Source: Intoshia linei
Taxonomy: Eukaryota; Orthonectida; Rhopaluridae
Reading direction: 5' to 3'
Assembly (NCBI GenBank): GCA_001642005.1
Contig: LWCA01000122.1
Location: 1 to 50,173, forward strand
Length of the DNA stretch: 50,173 nucleotides
Numbering within the stretch: position 1 is the stretch's first letter; each line of letters starts with the position of its first letter. The translations under genes and the position numbers were made by a program. Shown in pieces: positions 1 to 10,009 of the stretch. The notes beneath the pieces are model-generated. The model ran no database searches. It was not told where the DNA came from and saw only the letters and a program-made list of their open reading frames with translations.

Positions 1-320
1 CACTCAAATAAATTGTCGAGATTCTCTATAAACTTTAATCCTCTTTTTGTATGATAAGTTACATTAACCACTCGATACTCATTAAATAGTTTTTTGACTT
101 TAAAGTAGATTCTTTGTACGCTGATAATATTTAATCCTGTTTTCACGTATATATCGAATATTTCATTTGCAATGCATCGAAATGGTAGTGATTAGTTATC
201 TTTCTTTAGTTTTAACAACCTTCGAAGCACATTCCTATTTGTAGGAAGTTTATGAGACTTAAATAAGAATCCTATAAATGGTCCAACAATTTTATCTTCA
301 CTTCTTTTTCTTATATCTAT
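1..320 (-). pseudogene. Decayed ORF of a repeated, uncharacterised protein family
   Basis: Read on the minus strand, this stretch is one open frame of about 106 codons broken by a single in-frame TAA near position 196, and it runs off the left edge. The product is basic, with a LPTNRNVLRRLL-like segment, then an IANEIFDIY helix and a final IENLDNLFE motif. That layout (LP..., 'A.EI' helix, 'KLFNEY', 'LDNLF') resembles, from memory, a widespread unannotated family found in many copies in arthropod and cnidarian genomes. The ORF at 7715-8107 has the same layout, so this may be a mobile or amplified family. No function can be assigned. The stop codon and loss of the rest of the protein argue for a pseudogene. 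Confidence 0.4.
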
Positions 321-720
321 AATTATTTATTTACATTATATATTTAAGGTTTCTCATCCGTAAAATTTAATAACAAAACCACACATTAATGACCTATTAT
401 GTTTTTTTATTATAATAAAAAAATACCTTTTCTCAATATATATAACACCTATATATAATAACCTTATAGCATTAGAATCTAATGATTAGATTAACAATTG
501 TTCATGACAAAACTACTAAAAATCCAAAAAAATTAAAATAAAATAAATTGTTTTAAAATAGAGCAAACATATGTTTATTTTTATAAAAGTTTAAATATTA
601 TTTTGAAAAATTAATTAGAGCCTGCAAGTTCATTAGTGTATAAAAATAATTTTTTTCAACGAATTAACACTTTATGTGCATATAAGCATCTAATTATTCC
701 TGAGCGGCATTGAATTTAAG
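321..720. other. Non-coding AT-rich stretch
   Basis: Nothing recognisable was seen here. The sequence is low-complexity A/T runs with no open frame of note, between the decayed repeat-family ORF and the zinc-knuckle fragment. Confidence 0.5.
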
Positions 721-869
721 ATACCATTGACACCCTAGTGGACAGGTATCAAGAAAAAGGAAAGCGGGACATTGGAAGTAGATTGGGACCAAGGCAATGT
801 AAAATTTGTAAAGAATTTGGACATGCAAACAAAGATTGTCCAAACACGAGAAATTCGAGACAATTCTAA
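721..869 (+). pseudogene. CCHC zinc-knuckle fragment, probably transposon-derived
   Basis: An open frame follows a possible splice acceptor (AAG at 718-720) and ends at TAA 867-869. Its C-terminal half is a basic segment followed by CKICKEFGHANKDC, a perfect CX2CX4HX4C zinc knuckle, and a short RNSRQF tail. Zinc knuckles of this kind bind single-stranded nucleic acid and occur in retroelement Gag proteins, in some transposases and in a few host RNA-binding proteins. No Gag, protease or reverse transcriptase is adjacent and no upstream exon is recognised, so it is treated as the 3' end of a mobile-element gene. It could instead be the last exon of an unrecognised host gene. Confidence 0.45.
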
Positions 870-1206
870 GATGGAGATGTTATAGGTTACCATAACATAT
901 AATAAAAAGTGTAGATCACTTTATGATTTTGTTTATTTGATTGTTTGAAATTTTGAAAAATTAATTTTCACGGTTTAGCTGAACCTTTAAAGATAAATTG
1001 ACTTGCATTACATATAGTATGATTTAAATTTTAAATCAATTACTGTAAACGGGGGGGGTCTATCGCTGGTATAGTATCTACCATAGTAGCAGTAAAACCA
1101 AAAACAAAATTTCCACTTTCCAAACAAATATAGTCAATTTTTATCAACATGTTGAAAATTTCAAAAATTTGTTTGAAAAATGAAATTTGCAGCTATAAGA
1201 AATTAC

Positions 1207-4200
1207 ATCAAAAATATCCATAAATTTAGCCAATTTTTTATATTCTATATTTTTATAATTAGAATACAAAAAATCACAAAAAGATTGATTCAATGTGCAT
1301 TTTAAATTATATTTTTCAAGCAGTCTAAATAAATAAAATGTAAGAAAAAAATTTTTTCGATAACAAAAATAATAAAATACAAAATTCATTAAGATAATGG
1401 TAAATATTATATACTAGTATGTAATAGTAAATATGTAACAATCAAAAATGGGATAGTAAAAAAGAGTTTCATACATTGTTTATACTGTCTATAAAAAAAT
1501 TTTTAAACAAAACTTATTAAATTATAAATACTATTTATTGAAACAAATTTCAGGTTCCAATCAAAACATACTCACAATTATTAAAATATTTACATATACA
1601 TGTAATACAGGACCAGTTTTCATCAATCTGGTTAATAGAACCACAACAATTAAACACCATTGAATTAAATGTATTATATTGTAAATAAACTAAAATAACT
1701 TGATGAGAAAAGGAAAATAAACAAGATATTCTGGACAATTGACACAACCTTCAAGTTCAAAAAAATATTTCGCATTCAACAAAGGTGGTTGATTTGATAG
1801 GGTATCATCAAAGCAAATATTATAAATTTCATTTCCAAAAGATAAAGTATTATTGTTTCTCATTTTTAATCTAAATCATTATATAAGTTAGTAATATGCC
1901 ATGCATCAAGGGTTTGTACTAGTGCTGGCAATCGATACAAGCGTTCGATAATTTTTTTTAAATAAACATTTCATATCAGTTAATTTTGACAAAAATTCTT
2001 TCAAAACAGCATAAATTATTATAGTGTACATCAGAAATGGAAAAGTGTGGCCTTCTGAACAATTTTTGGTAAAATAAGATTTTTCAAAAAAATATTGGTA
2101 AAACGGTTTTTTCCTTAAAGGTTAGTAAAATTAGGTTTTTTATGTTGGTATCAGATAGAAAAATTTTTTCCTTAAGGTTTGGTAAAATTTCGGATTTTTC
2201 TATAAGATTTTACTAAATTGAACAAAATAGGCTAAAAATTTATCATGCAACCCTAATCATCTAAATTTTTCGTATTTACACTTGGGGTGACCAGTCAGAA
2301 GCACTGCTGTATTTGATTACATTTTATTAGAATGTTAGTGCGGCATTCGAACAGTAAATGCTTCCTCACCTCTGCTGTACATTAATGTTAGTTTAGATGT
2401 TTAAATTACGTCTCAGTTCGACTTTAAAATACAACAACAATGATGCAATACAGTGATCGTGTTAAAAAATGTTTTTTGATTCTCAGCTTCAAAATGTAAT
2501 TACTTTGCCCAAGATATTTAGTGAAAATCTGAATCCTTTACTTATACATGTATAAAAATAAATGTCTGTCTGTGTAACCATTTATTGAAAAAGTTGACAG
2601 TTACAGGATTTAAAAAATCCAATTTTTCCATTAACGTGTTTTTATCAATTATTCAGATTCAGAATTTGAGTCTTTATATAATTAAATATTTATTTTTTTA
2701 AGATGAATTAATAAATAATTATTATTTGTAAACGTATATATTCTGGTTATCAATTTCAATGTAAAAATAATTTATGACGTATAATTATAATTGTCAGTAG
2801 TTAAGTCACAGAAGCTGAAATAAAGAAAGTTACAGGTTCAATGGATAGCATATTGATCAAATCATTTGAGAAACATGATAGTCACAGCAATTAAAAATAT
2901 TTTTTATGTCGTGCATTTATCGCGTCAGTATTTTTCTTATTGATTTGTTAGTAGAAACATTAATTTTTCAGTATTGTAGATGGTTTGTCAGTATTTTAGG
3001 TGCCATTTGACAAGGTGTCAGTATTTAAATTAAATCTACTTTAAATATACTGTCAGTATTTAAATTAAATGTTCTGTATAAAATGAAACTAATATAAATT
3101 ATTTTGTAAAATATATGGAAATAATAAATTGTTCTCATAAAAAAATATTCTCTGGTGTGAACACCATAGAATATTTCTAATTTTTCTGTAATATGGTATC
3201 TTAATATTTCAGTTTTAACTTGGGTCTGTAGTGGATGATATAATATTTGAAAAACTTAATATTTAATTTTTATACTGACAAAATATTATTTTATATATGT
3301 TTATTTCTATATACTTTTTTGTTGAGTTACTTACAATTTTCGATGAATACTGATCTAGTTAATATATTTACTGACACAAATGCAATTATATACTGACAAG
3401 AAAGCAATTAAAAACTAACATATATGTAATTGAATACTGAAAAAATACTTTTGATTACTGATATTTTAGTGTGTATACTGACAATTTTGTTAAAAATACA
3501 GAAAATTTAATATTAAAAAATGTCAGTATTTTAATTAAATACTGACAAATTAATTACTCCCCATTTTTTATCAATTAAAATTAAAAAAAAATCACTTTTA
3601 ATAAATGTTCTAATAACTGTGTACAGTACTGTATAACTCGATTTTTATTAATTGCATAAGGTAAGTAATGATTTATTTAGTTTCAAAAAATTACAGTACA
3701 AATATTTACTAAGATGCTTTTCTCATTTCACTCAATTGTAAGTACTCAAATCATTTATAAAATATATTAATGATATAAATTAGTTATGTTCTAATAAATG
3801 TGAACACAGTGTAGTTTAAAATAAAAATATTGACACAATTTGGTTAGCATTGGGTATTGTTCCAATGAAATAACCACCCGGTTTAATTTTACTGCAAGCA
3901 TTTTCTAAAGCACAATTTAGAGTTTCCATTTCTCCGAAAAAGTAATGCAATGCAAATTGACAACTCACAACATCATAAGTAACATTTGAAAGATTTTTGT
4001 AGATATTCTAATAATACATATAAACATTTTTTAATAGAAACCTCTTTTCCAACATCAGCAACAATAAAACTTGCTTTAAACTTGGGTAAAGAACAAATTT
4101 GCTGTTTAGTATTATTGTACCGTTGTCGGCATTCATCAATAGATTTTTTAGAAAAATCTAAAAATTATAATTCATAAATATAAAAAATCATCAAGAATTG

Positions 4201-4616
4201 TTACATAAAGTTTACAATGGGCATCATTTTCTTAGCCACCCTTGGAAAAAATTATGTTGTCATTATTTAAAAATGTAGAATACTATAAAATCTACAAAGC
4301 ACTGCATCTTTCAATGCTAATGTATGCACTTACCAACAAAATGAACATCTTCTGCCCCAAATTTAATCCATTTTCTGATATCACCGCCTTTACCGCAACA
4401 TAAATCTAGTACAATTTTCCCACCATCATTTTTTTTTATGGAATCTAAATATTTATTGTTACATTTTTTGGAAAGAATTAACATACCAATCAATACCGAC
4501 TTTACCCAGTTGTTAAATTTTCTTAAATGAATAATTCTACTTTCATTGCGATGATTGAGGTCATCTGTCTTCACATTTTCATCGTAAAATTTTTGAACGC
4601 TTCTACCAAGTTGCAT
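1207..4616 (-). CDS. RNMT: mRNA cap guanine-N7 methyltransferase (five exons seen)
   Basis: This nuclear enzyme transfers methyl from SAM to N7 of the GpppN cap. Exons on the minus strand, all GT-AG and in phase: 4616-4334, 4157-4042, 4007-3835, 1870-1700, 1324-1207 (287 codons). The start ATG lies at 4616, just before the catalytic core, so the long N-terminal extension of vertebrate RNMT is absent. Visible signatures are [10 protein letters not shown], the SAM-binding DLCCGKGGD loop, [10 protein letters not shown] (cap/SAM pocket), [28 protein letters not shown] and an EKYNLK segment, all in family order. Intron 2 is 34 bases; intron 3 is about 1.96 kb and holds repeats. The usual C-terminal strand (family pattern '...W...SIYLVFAFEK') was not found. 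Reading past 1207 gives about 20 unrelated residues to a stop at 1144, so the last exon is missing or unrecognised. The catalytic core looks intact. Confidence 0.85.
2060..2215. repeat. Subrepeat array related to the foldback-like element at 43.2-44.1 kb
   Basis: Inside RNMT intron 3, units of the form 'TTGGTAAAA..GG/ATTTTT..CCTTAAGG' recur four to five times at about 30-base spacing. The same unit, in both orientations, makes up the arrays at 43180-43680 and 43970-44058. This looks like one arm of the same element type. Confidence 0.55.
2920..3550. repeat. TGTCAGTATTT motif array with inverted halves
   Basis: The left part (2920-3070) carries repeated GTCAGTATTT, twice followed by AAATTAAAT. 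The right part (3265-3550) carries the complementary form TACTGACA at least six times, ending in a compact pair at 3525-3547. Between them, at 3144-3175, is a hairpin with 15-base arms and one mismatch (AATATTCTCTGGTGT against its complement). The layout resembles a non-autonomous DNA transposon with clustered subterminal motifs, sitting in RNMT intron 3. No coding capacity was seen. Confidence 0.5.
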
Positions 4617-4982
4617 TATAATAATTTCAACTTTATTAGTTTGTAGTTAACTACAATTAATTTCACAATTTCAGTCTATTATTCGTAAATTGTGATTTTA
4701 GTTTAGTACAATTGTATTTTTTAATTTTTTGAAGTCATTTCTAAGATTAATATTACATTACTGTCGGTTAATGCGATTCAAATTTTTTTTTAATTGTATA
4801 TGCATAAAATAGTTGGCAATTCACTAAAAATTTGAAAACAACAGTTCCTTTCTCTACAAATATCTTTAGATAAACTTTATCATACAGTGATGAAATGACC
4901 AGCATTTAACAGAGTGTAAATTGAAATTAAATCAAAAACCAAATTTTACTTTTTACAATTTAATTTTACTAGTAAATATACA

Positions 4983-6301
4983 TTAATCTTCATTTGCTTG
5001 TTGCAAAAAATTTTCTTGAAATAATTCCCAAAGAGGATTTTTATCTTGCTAAATAAAATAAAAATATTTAAAAATAAGAAAATATTGATACAATTTTAGA
5101 AAAATGGCATTTGTACAATATCAATTATTTCCCGCTGTACTTGTAATGTTTTTGTATAATGATTTACTTTATAAAAAATTTTTTTAAAAAATAATTTTAT
5201 GTTAAGACCAACATTAATTCAATTACCTTGATAGCCAATATACTAGTATATAATCATGATAATAAAAAAACTTACATCTTGATTCGTTGACGATTTTTCA
5301 ATGGCATTACCACATTTCTTTAAATTTTTTTTAAATTTTTTATTGTTGATTTTCGTTTCAACAACATGTTGATGTTTTTCAACAGCATTGAAGAGTTTTA
5401 AAACACCTCTAAATTTAAATTAATGTTAAATAAAATACAATAATTTCTATGTAAACCCTTTCAGTAGATTTTAAAACATTTAAGGTGAATTACAGTACAA
5501 TGAAACAAACAATATGAAATAAAAATAATCATATAATGATGCAATTTTATTCAATTTTCATGATGAGGCTCATGATTTTAAAAACGTTTCTAGAATTTGT
5601 GTTTTTTAAAATTCTAAGACTCTTTTCCATTTAAAAAAGGGTAACTTCGGGTTTAGGTATGTTTACATAGTCTATATATACAGTCAGACCCATTTTTAGA
5701 AACTTTTACTTTATATAAGTTAGGATTGTGTATAAATATTTACGTATACAAAATTATCTGTCTACTCTGCTAAAGTTGGAAAAATACACAATTTGACGAA
5801 ATATAGACGTAAACGTGGAAACTACATAAAACTATTGCTTCCCCTGTGAATAAAATATGTTCCAAAAAAAGAATTGGCGAGGTAGAAAACTGGGAGTGAT
5901 AATAAAATGTTGATATTTATATAATAAAGAAAAAAGCATGTGGCGAGGTACTGAATCGCGACTTATAGAAAAAAACAAGAAGATAATCATAGTTTTAGTT
6001 AAGTTACTTTCCAACGAATTTTGTTTTTATTAATAAGTAATTTTAAGTGTATTTTTTATTAAAATTTATGTAATGTGAATTTTGTCTAACGTTTTACAAT
6101 AAAAAATTCACTTTTCATGGTGTTAAAACCAAATAAAAATTATACTAATTACTTTGTAGCAATTTTCAAATGAGTGATATCTACATCGGAATAACCTCGA
6201 CCCTTTGGTTTTGTGTATCCAATTTTAGATCTATCATTCTAAATTATTTAATAAGAATCTTTGAATTGTATTACCAATTCTTTCGATGATTTTTTTTTCA
6301 T
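4983..6301 (-). CDS. RRP15: Compact RRP15-like ribosomal RNA processing protein
   Basis: RRP15 is a nucleolar protein needed for 60S pre-ribosome maturation. Four minus-strand exons join in frame: 6301-6275, 6238-6153, 5408-5276 and 5048-4983, giving 103 residues. The diagnostic core is HLKIATKGVLKLFNAVEKHQ across the exon 2/3 junction, matching the family's 'LQRIATRGVVQLFNAVQKHQ' pattern. It is followed by a lysine-rich segment and an aromatic WELFQENF box corresponding to the 'W..LR.DF' C-terminal element. Vertebrate RRP15 is about 280 residues; here the acidic N-terminal region and C-terminal tail are nearly gone. Intron 1 is 36 bases. The start is the only ATG in frame upstream of the first short exon, so a further 5' exon cannot be excluded. 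The gene lies just upstream of RNMT on the same strand. Confidence 0.75.
5560..5650. repeat. Short dispersed repeat, second copy at 16880-16970
   Basis: The segment running from a GCTCATG-like start through 'TTTGTGTTTTTTAAAATTCTA' into an A-rich stretch is nearly repeated at 16880-16970. This copy is in RRP15 intron 2; the other is in the intergenic region after ROCK. No ends or coding capacity could be defined. Confidence 0.45.
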
Positions 6302-7714
6302 TTATATTTATTACTAAACCTCCTTCAAATAAATTTCAAGTTTATACTGATATATAGTCCTGGCAATTATAATTTTAAAGTTGGTAAAGTTATATTCAAT
6401 GTTAACCAAGTTTGTTAAGATTAAAGATGCGTGTATAAAGAAGTGTTTTTGTTTGTAACAATCAGATATACAGGTTATTCTCAATATTTTGAAAGAATGT
6501 CAAATTTTTCGCGATTATTTGATTATGTGAACTTCATTTTTCAAGTGTACATTAGGGTGATCACTATAATCAAAGATCAAAAGGCATTTTTCACCATCAG
6601 GATTATTGGTGATGGTGATCATTTCCTGAAAAAATTATTCAAATTGGTTGAGTTTGGACCCGGCTACTCAACATCGAAATTTTTCTCTAAAAAGTTTACA
6701 TTAAACTTTATTTTTCTAGTAAAATGTTATAAAAATTTGTAACAAATATAAAATTAATGCATATAATTTAAAATTAGTATTATTTGAATCCAAAACTGCA
6801 ATTTGGATTCATCACACCTTTAATAAAATTTTCAAATAAAATACGAAAAATATGCGTAATGTGTGGTTTTCCATTTACAAGTTAATTTTGGGGAAATGTG
6901 GCTCAGTTAAAAAAAGGCTGGGAACTTTGCTATATATACTCACAAAAACCATGCGGATTTCTTATCATTTTGTGAATTATTGTCACTATTTCCAAGTATG
7001 TTCCAATTGAAACGTATTTGTTTTTTATTTAAATCATTATTTTATTATAATTTACATGTTAAATGAAAATAATGATACAATTGAAATTTAATTAAAGAAA
7101 ATAATTATAATATATTATATAATGTACCAACTATGTACTTTTTTGCTTGAATTTACGTTCTTATTACATTGAATAAAATTTAGTTTGCATTTTTGTGTAT
7201 GTTGAATGTATTAGTTTATACCGTAATGACCTTAAAATCATCATTTTAATTTAAAAATGTTTACAGGTACATTTTAATGTTAATAGAATTTTTGCAAATC
7301 GGTTTCTAATGAGGGCAAACCGCTGGTACTATTTGACAATTTAAAATTGATAACATTAATTTACACCAGGGATTCTAAACATCGGCGATATCGCCCATTT
7401 TTTAATAGTGGGGGGGGGTGGTCGCGATTTATTTTAAAAGTAAACTTATTTTCAAATTGGTATTATAATTTTCTTATTAACTTATTATACATATATATTA
7501 GAATGTGCACATTTTTAAAGAACAAAAAGTATATTTGCATATAGGTGTGTTGTTGTGTGCTGATCACGAATATGCAAAAATTAATACGTTTAATTTAAAA
7601 TTTCTCCGCCTATTTTTTAAAACGTTTATGATATTTATTATTTTAGAAATTTGAACTGTAGTTTATTACTTATTAATTTACCGTATAATAAATAATTATT
7701 TAAAATTTTTAAAT
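6302..7714. other. Gene-free stretch with possible hAT-type end
   Basis: No coding exon is supported here. Near 6556-6622 a pair of TGATCAC-containing segments forms an imperfect inverted repeat. At about 7366 a CAGGGATTCTAAAC motif followed by a G9 tract (7409-7418) resembles one end of a hAT non-autonomous element. A comparable G8 tract lies at 1050-1057. No matching second end was found. Confidence 0.35.
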
Positions 7715-8107
7715 ATGTCAAAACCCAACAATCTATTATCTAAAAATAGTTTGATATGGATACGTCCATATGGAGTAGTTATCAGTGAATCTTTAAAGAA
7801 TTTGTCAAGATTGCCAACTGTAAATAAAATTATTGGAAGATACTATTATTTACAAGTAGAAGCTAATAAAAAATGTAAATCCTATTACCGTAATAAACAT
7901 GCTGAAGAAATACTTTATTTACGGATAAAATTTACACTGGGACCAATTTCATTTGGATTGGTAAAATTAAAAATTCGCCATTTAATTAAAAAATATGCAC
8001 TTTATGTAAAAAATCCAAACTATCATCCAAAATTCAAACAAGAATGGAATGAAATATTCATGATAGGAGATATTCTTGACGAATATATGGATTATCCAAC
8101 TTATTAA
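7715..8107 (+). CDS. Uncharacterised 130-residue basic protein
   Basis: A single-exon ORF starting MSKPNNLL and ending YMDYPTY, rich in lysine, tyrosine and isoleucine, with no signal peptide, membrane segment or cysteine motif. I do not recognise a characterised family. Its order of features (LPT near residue 34, an 'AEEILYL' helix, 'KLKIRHLIKKY', and a closing acidic helix GDILDEYMD) parallels the decayed ORF at 1-320, which has LPT, 'ANEIFDIY', 'KVKKLFNEY' and 'IENLDNLFE'. The two may therefore belong to one repeated family. The stop codon overlaps the tail of the oppositely oriented gypsy remnant by four bases, which fits a transposon-rich setting. It could be a host gene, but the neighbourhood favours a repeat-derived ORF. 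Confidence 0.5.
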   Translation: MSKPNNLLSKNSLIWIRPYGVVISESLKNLSRLPTVNKIIGRYYYLQVEANKKCKSYYRNKHAEEILYLRIKFTLGPISFGLVKLKIRHLIKKYALYVKNPNYHPKFKQEWNEIFMIGDILDEYMDYPTY

Positions 8108-9076
8108 CCCTCCAATAATTTATACCAAAATTTTATATCATGATACAAAACCGATTTGGGGACAGTTTTATCGTAATTGCGTTTAGTACGCTTCATATAT
8201 GGAACCCAATTTTTCCTAGCTTTTTGAACAGAAATTGAACGGGTTTCATCTGCTGAACCTATATTAACAGGAGTCGGTAGTACTGATAAGGTAAACTCTC
8301 CTCCTAACAAAATAGATGCAGGGGATACACCAGTGGCTTGACTTACTGTGGTTCTAAGTAAAAAGACATCGGAAGCGACAGATTTTTTGAATAATTTAAA
8401 CGCCTTTTCAGAATCGTTGTTCCATTCAAATCGTACGCCTTTCCGCAGAAATTTTCTTAAAGGCTCAGAGATATAGGCAAAATCGGGGATGAAACGTCGA
8501 TAAAAACCAACCATATCTAAAAACGTTCGAACCTTCGATAAAGACGAAGGCGTTTTCATCTCAGTAATTGCATCGACTTTTTCACCTTCTGTTTTCAACC
8601 CTTCAGATGATATATGATATCCCAAAAATACCAAATTGACATTTACTCGGTTTGACTATCAAACCTTCGAGCCGCAGAATTTCAAAAACAGTCTATAAAT
8701 GCGAAATATGATCCGACTCAGAATCAGAAGCAACAAGAATCTCATCCATGTATACATATACGAATGGCGTTGAACGCATTAAACGCTGACAATATGCCGG
8801 ACCGTTTTTCAGACCTTGGGGTAAGCGTTTGAATCGATAAGAATCCTGACCAAAGCCGATGGAAAACGCAGTTTTATTTCTGTACGATTCTTTCAAGGGT
8901 AATTGAAAGAATCCAGAGGTTAAATCCATGCAAGTGAAATATTTTTTTCCCGAAAATGCAGATAGCAGATCATCTGACCTAGTACTAGGATAGGAATCCG
9001 TTACGTTTAATTTATTTATTCCTTCTTTATACTGAACTTCTTTGAACAGCAGACTAGCAGATGTGCACAGTAACAT
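8104..9076 (-). mobile_element. Ty3/gypsy retrotransposon remnant, internally deleted
   Basis: On the minus strand, 9076-8693 encodes reverse transcriptase motifs: TDSYP, YFTCMDLTSGFFQLPL, KTAFSIGFG, FKRLPQGLKNGPA and the active-site box YVYMDE (YXDD form with the last residue changed to E). A frameshift near 8640-8693 separates this from 8634-8104, which continues with VFLGYHISSEG, the FYRRFIPDFA segment and the start of the RNase H region (WNNDSEKAF). The sequence then jumps to TTVSQATGVSPASILLGG, typical of the C-terminal integrase region. Most of RNase H and integrase is thus deleted. No long terminal repeats were recognised. The copy is dead. Confidence 0.85.
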
Positions 9077-10009
9077 ACGTTACTGGAACTACAATGTGTT
9101 TCAATCCATAAATTGTTGTTTCTGTTTTTTTATCATTACAATGTAGTTTCTTATTTTCAAGTTTAGAATCAAATGCAGTATAACTTTATTAATATCATTG
9201 AGAATCTCAATAAATCTCAAATTGAGATTTATTTCAATGTTGCAAACATTCACCCATAATGTTTTTGTAAGTATATATATTATAATGTGCTTGTAGCGAT
9301 TATATTACTATGGGAAAATCAATTGGAAGAAAGAGCACTTCGATCCTATTTTTAAATAAATAATGGTTTATTAATATAATTATGAATAATAAAATTGGTT
9401 GATTATACTTAATTATTCTAATAAAAATAATTAAATTGATTATATAAGTTGTCTATGGTTACATGTTTCCTATTTCGAAGTCTATTTTTGCCAAAATACA
9501 AATGCAACATTGGCGAACTAGAGAATACAGTACACTTAGAGATAATTGTCCTACTGTAGAAAATATTGAATTATAGAATAATTAAAAAGGTTGTACATCT
9601 TTGTGTACAAAAGATAAGATCAGTAAAAAATCATTGAAATCGCAAATACTATATATAACTAGATGGTATTTGAATTAAAAAATCTGTAAAATTTCATCTT
9701 ACCATAGGTACATTAACTGTATTACTAACCTCCATTAACATGGCATGTAATCTCTTAATTTGTAAAATTGATGCAAATTAATAAAGTTAAGGGATAGCGT
9801 ATCGTTGCAACTATATGTATTTATTTAGATTATATTTATACAGTGAAAATTACAAAATCAAATGAATAAATATGAATTTCACAAAATAAAGTGGGCAATA
9901 CTATAAACAAACAACTTTATTACAAAAGTCAATTGGCTTGTGTACCTTTAAAATATATATAAACTGCAAAAATTGATAAATACTTGTAATGTTACTAATA
10001 TAATTTCAC
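9077..10009. other. Intergenic region upstream of ROCK with a perfect hairpin
   Basis: No gene was seen. A perfect inverted repeat with 12-base arms (AATAAATCTCAA, one-base loop) lies at 9209-9233. The 3' part is A/T-rich and presumably holds the ROCK 5' UTR and promoter, but no TATA or initiator element can be assigned with confidence in such AT-rich DNA. Confidence 0.4.

Noticed and set aside
1026-1127. Short minus-strand frame (YICLESGNFVFGF...) as the RNMT last exon
   Set aside because: It does not match the conserved C-terminal strand of the cap methyltransferase and ends in unrelated sequence.
6431-6742. 103-codon plus-strand ORF
   Set aside because: Composition follows the A/T background, there is no family resemblance, and it crosses an inverted-repeat segment.
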